From Woeseiaceae bacterium (lineage in GTDB: Bacteria; Pseudomonadota; Gammaproteobacteria; Steroidobacterales; Woeseiaceae): a DNA stretch of 35,985 nt. The DNA is taken from positions 1 through 35,985 of the forward strand of contig JASJCM010000018.1 in assembly GCA_030065985.1 (NCBI GenBank), written 5' to 3'. The position numbers were made by a program, and so were the translations under genes. Below the pieces are notes generated by a model. The model was not told where the DNA came from, ran no database searches, and was given only the letters and a program-made list of their open reading frames with translations. Below are positions 15,278 to 25,497 of this stretch, piece after piece; position 1 is the first letter of the stretch, and the number at the start of each line of letters is the position of its first letter.

Positions 15278-15961
15278 TCACTCGGTCTTGACGAAGACCA
15301 TCTCGTATTTCTCTTTTCCCGTGAAGCGGTTGTTGAGCATCAGGACAACCAGGAACTCGGTTCCGCGTGCGTGGTAGATGCCCCCGACGTCGACCGTCTC
15401 GATCCCCAGCATGTTCACCCATTCGGTGACCTGGGCCTTGGCTTCGGCATTCTCGCCAGCAATAGGAATGACGGGCGCCGGTGTCGGCGGGTCGATCATC
15501 TGCGGCCAGCCGATTGTATTGAACGCCTTGACGACAAATGCGTCGGGATGTGCTTCCTGCACAATCTCGCCCAGCGAACGATCGGTGCCGTAGGTCACCG
15601 TAGGGGGCCTGCCCGTGAATATCAGCGGGTTCGTCGCATCGATGATGATCTTGCCGGACAGATCGCCAAGCCCTTTGACGACGGCTTCGGTCGCCATGCC
15701 AGGCACGGCCAGAATGATGACGTCAGCTCTCGCCGCGGCGTCGGCCGGCAGCGCGGCGGTCGCATTTTCAGTTTTCGCGACGAGTGCCTGCGTCTTTTCT
15801 GAGTCCGGCGAGCGCGAGCCGTAAATGATCGTATGGCCGATGCCGCCAAACTCGGTGCCGAGTGCCATGCCGACATTGCCGGTGCCGATTACGGCGACGG
15901 TTTCGGCCTGGATGCTGCCTGAAAACAGCACCAGTACCGCGACGACTAGCGGGCGCAGCAT
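15278..15961 (-). CDS. Exported NADPH-dependent F420-reductase-like oxidoreductase
   Basis: This 227-residue protein has a Rossmann domain with VAVIGTGNVGMALG (Gly motif about 26-31), IIYGSRSPDS, DVIILAVPG and DATNPL, as in the F420-dependent NADP reductase-like family. In most bacteria this family acts on NADP with unknown partners. Here the Rossmann strand is preceded by MLRPLVVAVLVLFSGSIQA, a convincing signal peptide with an Ala-x-Ala-like cut, so the enzyme may be periplasmic. Its ATG overlaps the SPFH gene stop by one base, so the two are probably translated together. A membrane-anchored form is the alternative. The substrate is unknown. Confidence 0.8.
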   Translation of the reverse strand: MLRPLVVAVLVLFSGSIQAETVAVIGTGNVGMALGTEFGGIGHTIIYGSRSPDSEKTQALVAKTENATAALPADAAARADVIILAVPGMATEAVVKGLGDLSGKIIIDATNPLIFTGRPPTVTYGTDRSLGEIVQEAHPDAFVVKAFNTIGWPQMIDPPTPAPVIPIAGENAEAKAQVTEWVNMLGIETVDVGGIYHARGTEFLVVLMLNNRFTGKEKYEMVFVKTE

Positions 15962-16809
15962 CAGTTTTGACCCCGGCGCAGCTGGCCGCTGTCGAGGATC
16001 AGGTCGAATCCCTGCATGTTGGCGGGAATGACGACCACGCTACCCTGGTTATTGGCGAATTCCTGCAGGGCAAGATTGACTTCGTGCTGCAGGTATTCTG
16101 CGGTAAGGCTCGAATTGATGATGCTGTTGGCCTCGGCAATACCTTTGGCCCGCTCGATCTCAATCTCTGCGTCCTTCTTCGCAATTTCGACCTGCACCTG
16201 TTTCGCCTCGAGACGTTTTTCGGCCTCGACCGCTTCGCGAATAGCAGCTTCTATGCTCGGGTCGGTATTCAGCGCACGGACTACTACACGTGTAATGATG
16301 ATGTCGCCCGGGTCGGTACGTTCCAACCGCCCCTGTAGCTCCGAGAGTACTTCGTTCTGCAGGAAGTCGCGTTGCTTGTGCAGTTGCAGGCTGTCGATCT
16401 GCGACACTTGCTCGTAGATCGCAGCGCGCGCTTCACGATAGAGCAGGCCATAAGCCGGCATGTAGATGCCGTCATTGCCGCGGGCTGCCGCGGCCGCGTA
16501 CTTGACCATGAGTTCCGAGACGCGATCCTGGGGAACACGATAGAACACCGAAACGTCGAGGTCTTTGAGCGACAGGTTATCCGCAGCCTTGGGTGTCAGG
16601 TCATTGATGTCAATCGCGATCTCTTTGGCGCTGAATTCAATCGAGGTCGTGAGAAAAGGCATCTTGAAATTCAGGCCCTGGTCCTGCTCCTCGTGATTGA
16701 CTTTGCCGAGGGTCCTTTCGACCGCGACGTTTCCGGTCTCGACCGTGTAGGCGCTCATGAATGCGACGATGCCGGCGAGAATGACGGTCGCAATAATCTT
16801 GATAGGCAT
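15961..16809 (-). CDS. SPFH/prohibitin-family membrane protein
   Basis: This 282-residue protein has one N-terminal membrane anchor (IIATVILAGIVAFMSAYTVE). The SPFH domain follows (GNVAVERTLGKV, GLNFKMPFLTTSIEFSAKE, DLDVSVFYRVP), then a long charged coiled coil (AAIREAVEAEKRLEAKQ...KKDAEIEIERAKGIAEAN). This is the layout of prohibitin, HflC and stomatin-like scaffolds that organise membrane microdomains or modulate FtsH. The frame extends to 16,923, but GAGGT lies ten bases before the ATG at 16,809, which also places the anchor at the N-terminus. The upstream ATGs lack a ribosome site. No hflK, ftsH or nfeD partner is adjacent. Instead it is coupled to the exported oxidoreductase. Confidence 0.85.
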   Translation of the reverse strand: MPIKIIATVILAGIVAFMSAYTVETGNVAVERTLGKVNHEEQDQGLNFKMPFLTTSIEFSAKEIAIDINDLTPKAADNLSLKDLDVSVFYRVPQDRVSELMVKYAAAAARGNDGIYMPAYGLLYREARAAIYEQVSQIDSLQLHKQRDFLQNEVLSELQGRLERTDPGDIIITRVVVRALNTDPSIEAAIREAVEAEKRLEAKQVQVEIAKKDAEIEIERAKGIAEANSIINSSLTAEYLQHEVNLALQEFANNQGSVVVIPANMQGFDLILDSGQLRRGQN

Positions 16810-17142
16810 AGTGTTCTTTACCTCGATTGCTCCAAGGTCTTTGGCGCTCCAGCGCGCCAGGTGACGTTTGAGTTTGCGGGACATGGGTGCGCCAAGAATA
16901 GGTGACGGCACCCGCCATGTCACGGATTGGCGCTGGCTGGGCGAAAGGCCGAGAATTTCCTTTCTTTCTCAAGGGTTTCTGTTACAGTCCGCATCGTCCT
17001 GGCGCACCTCGGTCTGCGCCATTCACTCCGGGCAGGCAGTTTCGCCGCCCGCGAGTCACCCATCCAATTCCAGCCTGGGCCGAACCGCACGCCATCGCTT
17101 GAGTGACAGGCACGTCGGATCAGGCGACCCGGAGAACAACCA
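16810..17142. other. Divergent intergenic region, SPFH gene / rhlE
   Basis: If the SPFH gene starts at 16,809, 333 bases lie without a gene. If it starts at one of the upstream ATGs, part of this is coding. For rhlE, a weak promoter candidate is TTTCTT at 16,961-16,966 with TACAGT at 16,983-16,988 (16-base spacer). It would give a 5' leader of about 150 bases, which is usual for cold-inducible helicase genes. GGAGA precedes the rhlE ATG. No RNA gene or repeat is recognised. Confidence 0.4.
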
Positions 17143-18444
17143 ATGAAGTTCAACGAACTCGGCCTTTCGGCCGACTTGCTGCGTGCTGTCGAAGAGCAGG
17201 GCTATGAAACGCCAACGCCGATCCAGCGCCAGGCTATCCCCCATATTCTCGAAGGCCACGATATCCTGGCCGGCGCCCAGACCGGAACCGGCAAGACCGC
17301 CGGCTTCACGCTTCCCATGTTGCAGCGCCTCGAAGATCGCCCATCAGGACCACGGCGCGTACGTGCGCTGATTCTGACACCGACCCGAGAGCTCGCAGCC
17401 CAGGTTAACGAGAGTGTCCGGACTTACGGCAAGTACCGCCCGGTCCGTTCGATGGAGATTTACGGCGGCGTGAGCCCACGGCCGCAGATCACCAAGATTC
17501 AGCGCGGCGTTGACGTCGTCGTCGCGACACCTGGCCGATTGCTCGATCACGTTCGCGAAAAGAATATCGATCTTTCCACCGTCGAGTTATTCGTTCTCGA
17601 CGAAGCTGATCGCATGCTCGACATGGGTTTTATCCGCGACATTCGGCAGATCATCAAGCACTTGCCTGATACACGGCAGAACCTTCTGTTTTCGGCAACT
17701 TTCTCAAAAGAGATTCGCGAACTTGCCAACAACCTCCTGGACAACCCTGCCGAGATCCAGGTTGCACAGCGCAACACCACGGCGGATCGAGTGGAGCAGC
17801 GCGTTTACCCGGTCGACAAGGCACGAAAACGAGAACTGTTGTCCGAGATGATCGGTCGCGGCGACTGGCGACAGGTGCTTGTCTTCACACGAACAAAGCA
17901 CGGCGCGAACAAACTGGCGAAACAGCTCAATCAGGACGGCATCGAGACGGATGCAATCCATGGCAACAAGGGGCAGGGCGCTCGAGCAAAGGCTTTGCGC
18001 GACTTCAAAGCTGGCAAGATCCGGGTGCTTGTAGCTACCGACATAGCGGCCCGCGGTCTCGACATCGAGAAACTGCCCCACGTCGTTAACTTCGAATTGC
18101 CACACGTTCCGGAAGACTATGTGCACCGCATTGGTCGCACCGCACGCGCTGGTCAGGATGGCACGGCATTGTCACTCGTATGTGTCGACGAGCTAAAGCT
18201 CCTCAAGGATATCGAGAAGCTGCTCAAGCGCGGCATCAAGAAGGAATATGCCACGGGCTACGAGGTGGACAAATCCATCCAGCCCGAACCGCTGCAGAAG
18301 GGCCGACCGCAACGCTCAGGTAGTCCGCGAAAAGGTAGCGGTAAGAAGACGAGCAGCGCCAAAGAATCTCGTCGACCCGGCAAGAACGCGCGCGCTAATC
18401 AGCGAAAGCGCCGCTCAAAGTCTGCGCGATCCAGGTTTGCCTGA
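17143..18444 (+). CDS. rhlE: DEAD-box ATP-dependent RNA helicase RhlE
   Basis: This 433-residue helicase shows the motifs in order: Q-motif region [12 protein letters not shown], Walker A AQTGTGKT (45-52), [17 protein letters not shown] ([13 protein letters not shown]), SAT ([10 protein letters not shown]), [18 protein letters not shown] and [10 protein letters not shown]. The MLDMGF after DEAD and the overall length favour RhlE over SrmB, DeaD or RhlB. A basic low-complexity C-terminal tail (about 380-433, rich in Lys, Arg and Ser) is the usual RNA-binding extension. RhlE remodels ribosomal precursors and helps RNA turnover in the cold. Its last 46 bases overlap the 3' end of the convergent rhomboid gene. 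Confidence 0.93.
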   Translation: MKFNELGLSADLLRAVEEQGYETPTPIQRQAIPHILEGHDILAGAQTGTGKTAGFTLPMLQRLEDRPSGPRRVRALILTPTRELAAQVNESVRTYGKYRPVRSMEIYGGVSPRPQITKIQRGVDVVVATPGRLLDHVREKNIDLSTVELFVLDEADRMLDMGFIRDIRQIIKHLPDTRQNLLFSATFSKEIRELANNLLDNPAEIQVAQRNTTADRVEQRVYPVDKARKRELLSEMIGRGDWRQVLVFTRTKHGANKLAKQLNQDGIETDAIHGNKGQGARAKALRDFKAGKIRVLVATDIAARGLDIEKLPHVVNFELPHVPEDYVHRIGRTARAGQDGTALSLVCVDELKLLKDIEKLLKRGIKKEYATGYEVDKSIQPEPLQKGRPQRSGSPRKGSGKKTSSAKESRRPGKNARANQRKRRSKSARSRFA

Positions 18445-19358
18445 ATCTCGATTGCCTCCCGTCGTACGTGGCGCAGGAAGATGACGCCGAACAGGTAGCC
18501 GCCGATGCCGCCCATGACGTGCGCCATCACGTTGATAACGCCAAACTCTTCCTGTGTCAGAAGCGCGAACACGTCCTTGCCGATGACCCAGATGGCAAGG
18601 GCCCAGGCCGGTATCGCAACCCAGCCGAAAATCACGATGAAAAAATAGAAGCACTTGATCTTGCCGCGCGGCAGCAGATAGGCGAACAGGCCGATCATGC
18701 CCATGACAACACCCGATAGCCCGACCGTCGAATAGTGTTGCGCCGACAGCGACGCGATCGCCGATCCGGTCAGGCCGATGAACCAGGAATCGACCAGGAT
18801 GAAAGCGATATACCAGAGTGGACCGACCAGCACCTCGACCGTGGCAGCAAATGCGAAGAACACGATCAGGTTGAAGATGATGTGTCCCCAGCTGCCATGG
18901 GCAAAGCTGGACGTGATCATCGTGATCGGGTTCCACGAGCCGGTGTAATAGGCGAGGCCGGTGTCCGGATCCGGGGGCACCAGGTTGTTGAAGCGCCGCG
19001 TTTCGTCTTCGAGCATCATCCGCACGTACTCGCGAGAGTCCTCGGTGTTGAAGCCGGTTAGCGGCTTCATCTTGCGCGCCATGTCGGCGATCACTTCCTG
19101 CTCGCTGCGCTCCGGGTCATTAGCGATCGTGTACATGATCTGGATACAGTTATCGGTGCCTTCAGCCGCCGCGATGCGGTCGAACACGATTTGCTCCAGG
19201 TGGCTCCGGTTGGCATTGCAGAAGCGCTCGATTGCCATGCCGAATTCGTGCCAGTCGCTCTGCTGCTTCACGAACACGCCGACGCAGACCAGGCAAACCA
19301 GCACGGTCAGCCAGGGAAACCGTGGCAGCGGAAAGTCGGCTTTGACCGGCAGGAACAT
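18399..19358 (-). CDS. Rhomboid-family intramembrane serine protease
   Basis: This 319-residue membrane protein has the catalytic serine in [10 protein letters not shown] (Ser215) and the catalytic histidine in [10 protein letters not shown] (His280). The [10 protein letters not shown] segment carries the HxxxN oxyanion motif (His159, Asn163). The six-helix rhomboid core occupies about 145-300. Between TM1 (about 15-30) and the core there is an unusual hydrophilic stretch of about 110 residues, with two cysteines (Cys47, Cys71). It may be a periplasmic domain for substrate recruitment. The ATG at 19,358 lacks a clear ribosome site. Substrates are unknown. The gene converges on and overlaps the rhlE 3' end. 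Confidence 0.9.
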   Translation of the reverse strand: MFLPVKADFPLPRFPWLTVLVCLVCVGVFVKQQSDWHEFGMAIERFCNANRSHLEQIVFDRIAAAEGTDNCIQIMYTIANDPERSEQEVIADMARKMKPLTGFNTEDSREYVRMMLEDETRRFNNLVPPDPDTGLAYYTGSWNPITMITSSFAHGSWGHIIFNLIVFFAFAATVEVLVGPLWYIAFILVDSWFIGLTGSAIASLSAQHYSTVGLSGVVMGMIGLFAYLLPRGKIKCFYFFIVIFGWVAIPAWALAIWVIGKDVFALLTQEEFGVINVMAHVMGGIGGYLFGVIFLRHVRREAIEIQANLDRADFERRFR

Positions 19359-19392
19359 ACGCGGAGGCTAGCACGGAGGCCGCCCAGGGGGT

Positions 19393-19420
19393 TTGATATT
19401 GAAATTTAGAAAAGTATAAT
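19393..19420 (+). promoter_or_regulatory. Strong sigma-70 promoter for the RND-DUF1538-PII-CBS operon
   Basis: TTGATA (19,393-19,398) and TATAAT (19,415-19,420) are separated by 16 bases, inside a conspicuously A/T-rich island of about 60 bases in GC-rich surroundings. The -10 is perfect and the -35 matches five of six positions. The leader ends with a GAGG ribosome site ahead of the ATG at 19,452. The further A/T stretch at 19,431-19,440 could hold an operator, but I see no clear palindrome. Confidence 0.75.
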
Positions 19421-19451
19421 GTAGCAAATCCTAATATATAGAGGCTCTACC

Positions 19452-20465
19452 ATGAGATCAATTCTCGGCCTAGGCATGGTATTCATCGCCAGCGCGGCGC
19501 TTGCCGCGGATCACGTCGAGTCAGTTGCCGCATCGCTCGAAGACGCTGCCCGGGAGCGCATCTGGGACGGCCGTGTCGAAGCCGTAAATCGGGCGACCAT
19601 TTCGGCGCAGACATCCGGGCGTATCGCCGAACTGCCTTTCGACGTCAATGACTTCGTTGATGCCGGTGCCGTGGTGATGCGTTTTACGGATACGGAGCAG
19701 CAGGCGGCGCTTGCCAGCGCGCTGGCGGCGCTCGAGGAGGCCAACGCCCGGTTGGCCGAGGCGAGCCAGGAATTCGAGCGCTTCTCGACGATGATCGAGA
19801 ACCAGACAATTTCGCAGGCGCGATTCGATCAGTCCAAAGCTAACCGGGATGCTGCTCAGGCACGCGTCAATGCGGCGCAGTCCGGCGTTGCCGCGGCACG
19901 TGAGCAGCTCGAGTACACGGTCGTGCGCGCGCCTTACGCCGGTATCGTGGCGGAACGACACGTTGAGCTTGGCGAGCTGGTGCGGCCGGGTCAGCCGTTG
20001 ATATCCGGTTTGTCACTGCAGCAGCTGCGCATCAACGTGGATGTTCCCCAGAGTATGTTCGACACCGTCCGCAAGATCGGCAAGGCATTTGCCTACGTGG
20101 GCGATGAGCGCATCGTCGCAGAAAGCATCACCTACTTCCCGGTTGCCGACTCGGCAGCCAACACGTTTCGTGTTCGGGTAAACCTGCCGGACGGCGCGGG
20201 CCCGTTGTACCCGGGAATGTTCATCAAGGTCGGCTTCGTTGTTGGCGAGACCAAGCGCCTGCTGGTCCCGGCGGACGCAGTCGCGCGGCGCAGCGAGCTC
20301 AGCGCCGTCTACGTCGTGGACGGTGAGAGAGTGACGCTTCGCCAGGTGCGCGTTGGACGACGCTACGGCGATCAGGTCGAGATCCTGGCCGGACTTGCCG
20401 AGGGCGAGCAGGTCGCCACGAATCCGGTTGACGCAGCGATTTACCTCAAAGAGTCGCGCCAATGA
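19452..20465 (+). CDS. RND efflux periplasmic adaptor (membrane fusion protein)
   Basis: This 337-residue secreted protein has a signal peptide ending ASAALA. Order of elements: beta/lipoyl half (WDGRVEAVNRATISAQTSGRIAEL), a long alpha-helical hairpin rich in Ala, Glu and Gln (about 85-150), second lipoyl half (VVRAPYAGIVAERHVELGELVRPGQPL), beta-barrel, and membrane-proximal domain (LVPADAVARRSELSAVYVV). This is the HlyD/AcrA family that links an RND pump to an outer-membrane channel. No lipobox is seen. The gene overlaps the RND gene by four bases (ATGA). A TolC-type outer-membrane gene is not nearby. Confidence 0.93.
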   Translation: MRSILGLGMVFIASAALAADHVESVAASLEDAARERIWDGRVEAVNRATISAQTSGRIAELPFDVNDFVDAGAVVMRFTDTEQQAALASALAALEEANARLAEASQEFERFSTMIENQTISQARFDQSKANRDAAQARVNAAQSGVAAAREQLEYTVVRAPYAGIVAERHVELGELVRPGQPLISGLSLQQLRINVDVPQSMFDTVRKIGKAFAYVGDERIVAESITYFPVADSAANTFRVRVNLPDGAGPLYPGMFIKVGFVVGETKRLLVPADAVARRSELSAVYVVDGERVTLRQVRVGRRYGDQVEILAGLAEGEQVATNPVDAAIYLKESRQ

Positions 20466-23400
20466 GTGACAAGCTCGGCATATCGGGGGCGCTTGCCCGC
20501 CGTTTCCAGGCATCGAAGATCACGCCGCTCCTGGCGCTGACCGGCCTGCTGATGGGCTTCTTCGCGATCGCGGTCACGCCGCGCGAGGAAGAGCCACAGA
20601 TCAACGTGACGTTTGCGAATATCTTCGTAGCGTATCCCGGCGCCAGCGCCACCGACGTTGAAAACGTCGTCGCGATTCCGCTCGAGCAGGTCCTGGCAGA
20701 AATCGAGGGCGTCAAGCACACCTACTCGGTATCGCGACCCGGGATGGCCGTGCTGACGATCCAGTATGAAGTCGGGGAGGATCGCACCTCGGCCATTGTG
20801 CGTTTGTACAACGCCGTGTATTCCCACCAGGACTGGTTGCCGCCCGACAGCGGCGTTCTGCAGCCACTGATCAAGCCAAAAGGCATCGATGACGTACCGA
20901 CCGTCACGATCACGCTGTGGACGGATGACGAAAGACGCGGCGCGCATGAACTGCAGCGCGTTGCGCATGCACTGGAAGCCGAGATCAAGCGCGTGCCCGG
21001 CACGCGCGACGTCTATACGATTGGCGGGCCCGACAATGTCGTGCACGTCGAACTCGACCCGCAGCGTCTCGCGGCCTATGGGCTGTCGCTCGATGCGCTG
21101 CGCATGGCCCTGCAGGCAAGCAATGTAGCTACGCATGCGGGGGCTGTCGTCGCAGGTAATCGCAACGTCCCCGTCACGGCAGGCGAATTCCTGGCCAGCG
21201 CCGACGACGTTGCCGAGCTCGTGGTCGGCGTTATTGATGGCAAAGCTATCTACCTGGATGACGTCGCGATAGTGCGGGCAGGTCCCGACCAGCCTGAACA
21301 GTACGTTCGCTATGGCGATTCCCCGGCCGTGACGCTCGCCGTTGCCAAGAAGCCCGGTACGAACGCGGCGCGCGTATCGAGCGAAGTCATCGATCGGATT
21401 GAAGCACTGCGCGGCATCGCGATTCCGGACGGCGTCGAGTACGCGGTCACTCGTGACTACGGAAAAACCGCTGACGACAAAGCAAAAAAACTCATCCAGA
21501 AGCTCGCGTTTGCGACGATCTCGGTCATTGTCCTGATTCTCGTCACGCTGGGATGGCGGGAGGCGGTCGTCGTCGGTTCCGCGGTGATCATTACGCTGAT
21601 GCTGACACTGTTCGCGTCGTGGGCATGGGGCTTCACGATCAACCGCGTGTCCCTGTTCGCGCTGATCTTCTCCATCGGCATTCTCGTTGACGATGCAATC
21701 GTCGTTGTCGAAAACATTCATCGTCACATGGGCATGGGCAACAAGACCCTGCTCGAAGCGATCCCACCCGCTGTCGACGAGGTTGGCGGTCCCACGATTC
21801 TCGCGACGTTCACTGTCATTGCGGCACTGTTGCCGATGGCCTTCGTGAGCGGGCTTATGGGGCCGTACATGAGTCCGATCCCGATCAACGCGAGCATCGG
21901 TATGCTGCTGTCTCTGGGTGTGGCGCTCATCATCACGCCCTGGGCCAGCCAGAAGCTCCTGCCCGATACACATCAAGCGCCCGAAGACACGTCGGCGGAC
22001 TGGCTCGATCGGCTGTTCCGTCGCCTGGTCGGACCGTTCCTCCGCGGCCAGGAAGGACGACCGGCGCGGCGCTGGCTGGGCGGCGGCATCATCGTCGCGA
22101 TTCTCCTGGCGATGAGTCTTGCTGCGGTCAACGCGGTCATCATGAAAATGCTGCCGTTCGACAACAAGTCGGAGTTCCAGGTCGTACTCGACATGCCGGA
22201 GGGGACGACCGTCGAGCATACGGGGCGTGTTCTCGATGAAATGGCGGCGTACCTCGAGACGATTCCCGAGGTCACGGACTACCAGGTGTATGTCGGCACC
22301 GCAGCGCCAATCAATTTCAACGGCCTCGTGCGCCAGTACTACCTGCGCGAGGGACCTGACGTCGGCGACATCCAGGTCAACCTGCTCGATAAATCGGACC
22401 GCGACCGCAAGAGTCACGAGATCGCGAGTGCAGCGCGACCTGCACTCGATGCCATCGGCAAACGTTTCGGCGGATCCGTGAAAGTCGTTGAAGTGCCTCC
22501 GGGTCCGCCGGTGCAGGCACCGCTCGTCGCGGAGGTGTATGGCCCGGACTATGCCGGCCAACAGGCGGTCGCCAAGCAGATTCGCGACGTGTTTGCGAGT
22601 ACGCCCGATATTGTCGACATCGACGATAGTGTGGAATCAGCTGCACCGCGCATGGTCGTTTCGGTCGACCGCAATAAAGCGGCAATCCTTGGCGTGTCGC
22701 AGGCCGCGGTCGTTCAGACACTGAACATGGCCCTGAACGGCGAGGACGTCAGTTATATCCGGGACGGCAATCAGAAGTACCCGGTGCCGATTCGTCTGGA
22801 ACTGCCCGTGGCCGAGAAGGCCGAGCTCGACAGCCTGATGATGCTTCGTGTCGCAGGTCGGGATGGCAATCTCGTTCCGCTCGCCGAAATCGTCTCGGTC
22901 GAAGAGGGTCAATGGGAGCAGACGATCTATCACAAGGACCTGTTGCCCGTGGTCTTCGTAACCGGCGATATGGCAGGCCGCTTCGATTCGCCGCTGTATG
23001 GCATGTTCTCAATGGTCGGTGATATCGAACTGGAGCAGCATTTCATCAGCCAGCCCGAGAACACCTACGACTACAGCATCAAGTGGGACGGAGAATGGCA
23101 GATCACCTACGAAACGTTCCGCGACATGGGCATGGCCTACGCGGTTGGCCTGGTCCTGATCTACCTGCTCGTGGTGGGCCAGTTTCGGTCGTACGCTGTG
23201 CCCTTGATCATCATGGCGCCGATTCCATTGACGATCATCGGCGTAATGCCCGGCCACGCGCTGCTCGGCGCGCAGTTCACGGCGACGTCCATGATCGGCA
23301 TGATTGCGCTCGCTGGCATTATCGTGCGCAACTCGATCCTGCTCGTCGACTTTATTAACCAGGAAGTCGCTGCGGGCGTGGACTTCGAGGAAGCCGTGAT

Positions 23401-23596
23401 TCGAGCGGGCGCGGTTCGAGCGAAACCGATTGCGCTGACGGCCTTTGCAGCAATGCTTGGCGCATTCTTTATCCTGGATGACCCGATCTTCAACGGACTT
23501 GCCGTCACGCTGATCTTCGGCATTTTCGTATCGACGCTCCTTACCCTTGTTGTTATACCGGTGCTTTACTATGCTTTCGGCTATTCCAGAGGGTAG
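20462..23596 (+). CDS. RND-family efflux transporter (AcrB/HAE-like)
   Basis: This 1,044-residue inner-membrane pump has the usual length. It has TM1 ([21 protein letters not shown]), a periplasmic porter loop, and TM4 with the proton-relay pair Asp410-Asp411 in [21 protein letters not shown] second periplasmic loop and the C-terminal half ([35 protein letters not shown]) follow. The Asp pair and VVVEN motif are those of the HAE/AcrB subfamily rather than MmpL. The substrate cannot be read from sequence. Translation is coupled to the adaptor, and the next gene starts eight bases after its stop, making the DUF1538-PII-CBS genes part of the same unit. Confidence 0.94.
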   Translation: MSDKLGISGALARRFQASKITPLLALTGLLMGFFAIAVTPREEEPQINVTFANIFVAYPGASATDVENVVAIPLEQVLAEIEGVKHTYSVSRPGMAVLTIQYEVGEDRTSAIVRLYNAVYSHQDWLPPDSGVLQPLIKPKGIDDVPTVTITLWTDDERRGAHELQRVAHALEAEIKRVPGTRDVYTIGGPDNVVHVELDPQRLAAYGLSLDALRMALQASNVATHAGAVVAGNRNVPVTAGEFLASADDVAELVVGVIDGKAIYLDDVAIVRAGPDQPEQYVRYGDSPAVTLAVAKKPGTNAARVSSEVIDRIEALRGIAIPDGVEYAVTRDYGKTADDKAKKLIQKLAFATISVIVLILVTLGWREAVVVGSAVIITLMLTLFASWAWGFTINRVSLFALIFSIGILVDDAIVVVENIHRHMGMGNKTLLEAIPPAVDEVGGPTILATFTVIAALLPMAFVSGLMGPYMSPIPINASIGMLLSLGVALIITPWASQKLLPDTHQAPEDTSADWLDRLFRRLVGPFLRGQEGRPARRWLGGGIIVAILLAMSLAAVNAVIMKMLPFDNKSEFQVVLDMPEGTTVEHTGRVLDEMAAYLETIPEVTDYQVYVGTAAPINFNGLVRQYYLREGPDVGDIQVNLLDKSDRDRKSHEIASAARPALDAIGKRFGGSVKVVEVPPGPPVQAPLVAEVYGPDYAGQQAVAKQIRDVFASTPDIVDIDDSVESAAPRMVVSVDRNKAAILGVSQAAVVQTLNMALNGEDVSYIRDGNQKYPVPIRLELPVAEKAELDSLMMLRVAGRDGNLVPLAEIVSVEEGQWEQTIYHKDLLPVVFVTGDMAGRFDSPLYGMFSMVGDIELEQHFISQPENTYDYSIKWDGEWQITYETFRDMGMAYAVGLVLIYLLVVGQFRSYAVPLIIMAPIPLTIIGVMPGHALLGAQFTATSMIGMIALAGIIVRNSILLVDFINQEVAAGVDFEEAVIRAGAVRAKPIALTAFAAMLGAFFILDDPIFNGLAVTLIFGIFVSTLLTLVVIPVLYYAFGYSRG

Positions 23597-23604
23597 CGCC
23601 GCGC

Positions 23605-24348
23605 TTGAAAGATTCGTTGATTGCACTGTCGAAGGACGCGCTGTCGAGCCTGCGTGACCTTGCGCCGATTGTCCTGGTCATCGCGGTGTTCCAGGCCTTC
23701 GTCATCCAGCAACCTGTCTCGGGATTCCTGTCCATCGTCTTCGGTGGGCTACTCGTCGTTGCAGGTCTGACCTTCTTCATCTTCGGGCTGCGTATTGCGC
23801 TGTTTCCAATCGGCGAGGACCTCGCCCACTCGCTGGCCCACAAGGGCAGCGCTTTCTGGCTGTTTACCTTCGCCTTCGTACTCGGCTTCGGCACGACGAT
23901 CGCGGAGCCGGCGCTGCTGGCCGTGGCCGAGGAGGCTGCCGAAGTAGCCGTCGGCGCCGGCGTCATCGCCGATACCGAAGAGGCGATCTCGAACTATGCG
24001 ATGGGCCTTCGTCTTGTGGTCGCTTTGTCTGTCGGTGTTGCGCTCATACTCGGCGTACTTCGCATCATCACAAACTGGTCACTGCCGATCATGATCATCG
24101 GCGGGTACATCCTTGTCGTCATCGTCACGACGATTGCGCCGGCTGAGATTGTTGGCATTGCGTACGACTCGGGCGGCGTCACGACATCCACGGTTACTGT
24201 TCCGCTCGTCACTGCGCTTGGCGTTGGCCTTGCCAGCTCGCTCAAAGGGCGCAACCCGATGACCGACGGCTTTGGTCTCATCGCGTTTGCCTCGTTGACG
24301 CCCATTCTGTTCGTGCTCGTTTACGGAATCGTGATGCAATGGATCTGA
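23605..24348 (+). CDS. DUF1538-family membrane protein, first half-size subunit
   Basis: This 247-residue hydrophobic protein has about six to seven transmembrane segments. It carries two striking motifs in or near membrane segments: [11 protein letters not shown] (94-104) and [10 protein letters not shown] (187-196), the latter followed by [14 protein letters not shown]. Both recur at equivalent places in the next gene. It starts with TTG, preceded by AGAGGGT. The family has no established function that I know of; conserved Gly-Thr/Ser-rich breaks in helices suggest substrate or ion binding. Some family members contain two repeats in one chain, whereas here the repeats are separate genes, so a heterodimer is likely. 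It overlaps the next gene by ten bases. Confidence 0.85.
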   Translation: MKDSLIALSKDALSSLRDLAPIVLVIAVFQAFVIQQPVSGFLSIVFGGLLVVAGLTFFIFGLRIALFPIGEDLAHSLAHKGSAFWLFTFAFVLGFGTTIAEPALLAVAEEAAEVAVGAGVIADTEEAISNYAMGLRLVVALSVGVALILGVLRIITNWSLPIMIIGGYILVVIVTTIAPAEIVGIAYDSGGVTTSTVTVPLVTALGVGLASSLKGRNPMTDGFGLIAFASLTPILFVLVYGIVMQWI

Positions 24349-25157
24349 TCGTCAACGCATTCCTGTTTGTCTTCAACAGCGCGCTCGACGTTGCGCCGAT
24401 CGTGTTCTTCCTGTTCGTGTTCCAGCTGTTCGTAATGCGTGAACGCATTCGCAACGTGCAGCAGGTGCTCGTCGGTTTCGTCTTCGTCACGGTCGGCCTC
24501 GGCCTGTTCCTGGTCGGGCTCGAACAGACCTTGTTCCCGCTTGGCAGGCTCATGGCGCAGCAGTTGACGAACCCCGAGTTCCTGTTCGAATTGACCGGCC
24601 ATATCGGTGACACGCTGGTCTGGCAGGACTTCTACTGGGTGTACCTGTTTGCCGCGGCGATCGGTTTCAGCACGACGCTCGCCGAACCGGCGCTGATGGC
24701 TGTGTCAATAAAGGCCAACTCCGTCTCGGGCGGCGCGATCGGTGTCTGGGGTCTGCGCGTTGCCGTCGCGATCGGCGTCGGTGTGGGTGTCAGCCTCGGC
24801 TGTTATCGAATTATTACGGGCCTGCCGCTGCAGTATTTCATTGCGGCAGGCTATGTGGTCGTCATCGTGCAAACCGCGATGGCGCCCAAGATGATCATCC
24901 CGCTCGCCTACGATTCAGGCGGGGTGACGACATCCACGGTAACGGTGCCGCTGATCACGGCGCTCGGGCTCGGGCTCGCGGAGGCGGTGCCCGGTCGCAG
25001 CCCGTTGCTGGACGGTTTTGGCCTGGTCGCATTTGCGAGCCTGTTTCCGATTATCGCCGTGCTTGCCTATGGTCAGCTGTCGGTGATCAGACAGACCAAG
25101 CCCGTCGCCGTCGACGAGGAAGAGGAATTGCCAGAGGAAGATAAACATGCACTTTAA
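24339..25157 (+). CDS. DUF1538-family membrane protein, second half-size subunit
   Basis: This 272-residue membrane protein is homologous to the preceding one. Both begin with a short helix followed by [DA]-[VL]-APIV and FVFQ[LA]FV, and contain LFP-[LI]-G. They then share [15 protein letters not shown] (from 109), [20 protein letters not shown] (from 191) and [16 protein letters not shown]. It ends in an acidic cytoplasmic tail ([15 protein letters not shown]) that the partner lacks and that could contact the PII-like or CBS protein. It overlaps the PII-like gene by 11 bases. Function is unknown; it is likely the second subunit of a paired transporter or channel. Confidence 0.85.
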   Translation: MDLIVNAFLFVFNSALDVAPIVFFLFVFQLFVMRERIRNVQQVLVGFVFVTVGLGLFLVGLEQTLFPLGRLMAQQLTNPEFLFELTGHIGDTLVWQDFYWVYLFAAAIGFSTTLAEPALMAVSIKANSVSGGAIGVWGLRVAVAIGVGVGVSLGCYRIITGLPLQYFIAAGYVVVIVQTAMAPKMIIPLAYDSGGVTTSTVTVPLITALGLGLAEAVPGRSPLLDGFGLVAFASLFPIIAVLAYGQLSVIRQTKPVAVDEEEELPEEDKHAL

Positions 25158-25497
25158 ACTCATAATAGCGTTCGTCGAGGACACCAAAACCGACGACGTG
25201 ATGCATGCGGCACGCGAGGCCGGTGCCACCGGTTGTACGGTCATCAACAACGCGCGCGGGGAGGGCCTCAAGGAGAGCAAGACCTTCTTCGGCCTCTCGT
25301 TGACGACGCAGCGTGACGTGGTGATGTTGCTCGTCGAGAAGCATCTGAGCCGTCACATTCTCGAACACATTGGCGAGGTTGGCGAATTCGATGCAACGCC
25401 AGGCACCGGTATTGCCGTCATGATCGATGTCGACGATGCTGTCGGCGTCGCTCACCAGGCCCAGGAACTCAGTGATATTGTGGAGGAAAACCTATGA
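25147..25497 (+). CDS. PII-like (GlnB-superfamily) signalling protein
   Basis: This 116-residue protein has the ferredoxin-like PII layout: strand [31 protein letters not shown], a loop with ARGEGLKESKTFFGL (37-50), strand RDVVMLLVEKHL, helix, and the B-loop-like TPGTGIAVMIDVDDAVGV (84-101). The T-loop is short and has no tyrosine at the uridylylation place, so GlnD-type control is unlikely. The surroundings are not amtB or glnA but the DUF1538 pair, so it probably regulates that membrane complex as GlnK or SbtB regulate theirs. Nucleotide binding is inferred. The gene overlaps both neighbours. Confidence 0.85.
   Translation: MHFKLIIAFVEDTKTDDVMHAAREAGATGCTVINNARGEGLKESKTFFGLSLTTQRDVVMLLVEKHLSRHILEHIGEVGEFDATPGTGIAVMIDVDDAVGVAHQAQELSDIVEENL

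Noticed and set aside
20441..22561. 706-residue open frame on the minus strand opposite the RND pump
   Set aside because: The translation is full of Arg, Asp, His and Gln without hydrophobic order or motifs. The opposite strand has a clear RND transporter.
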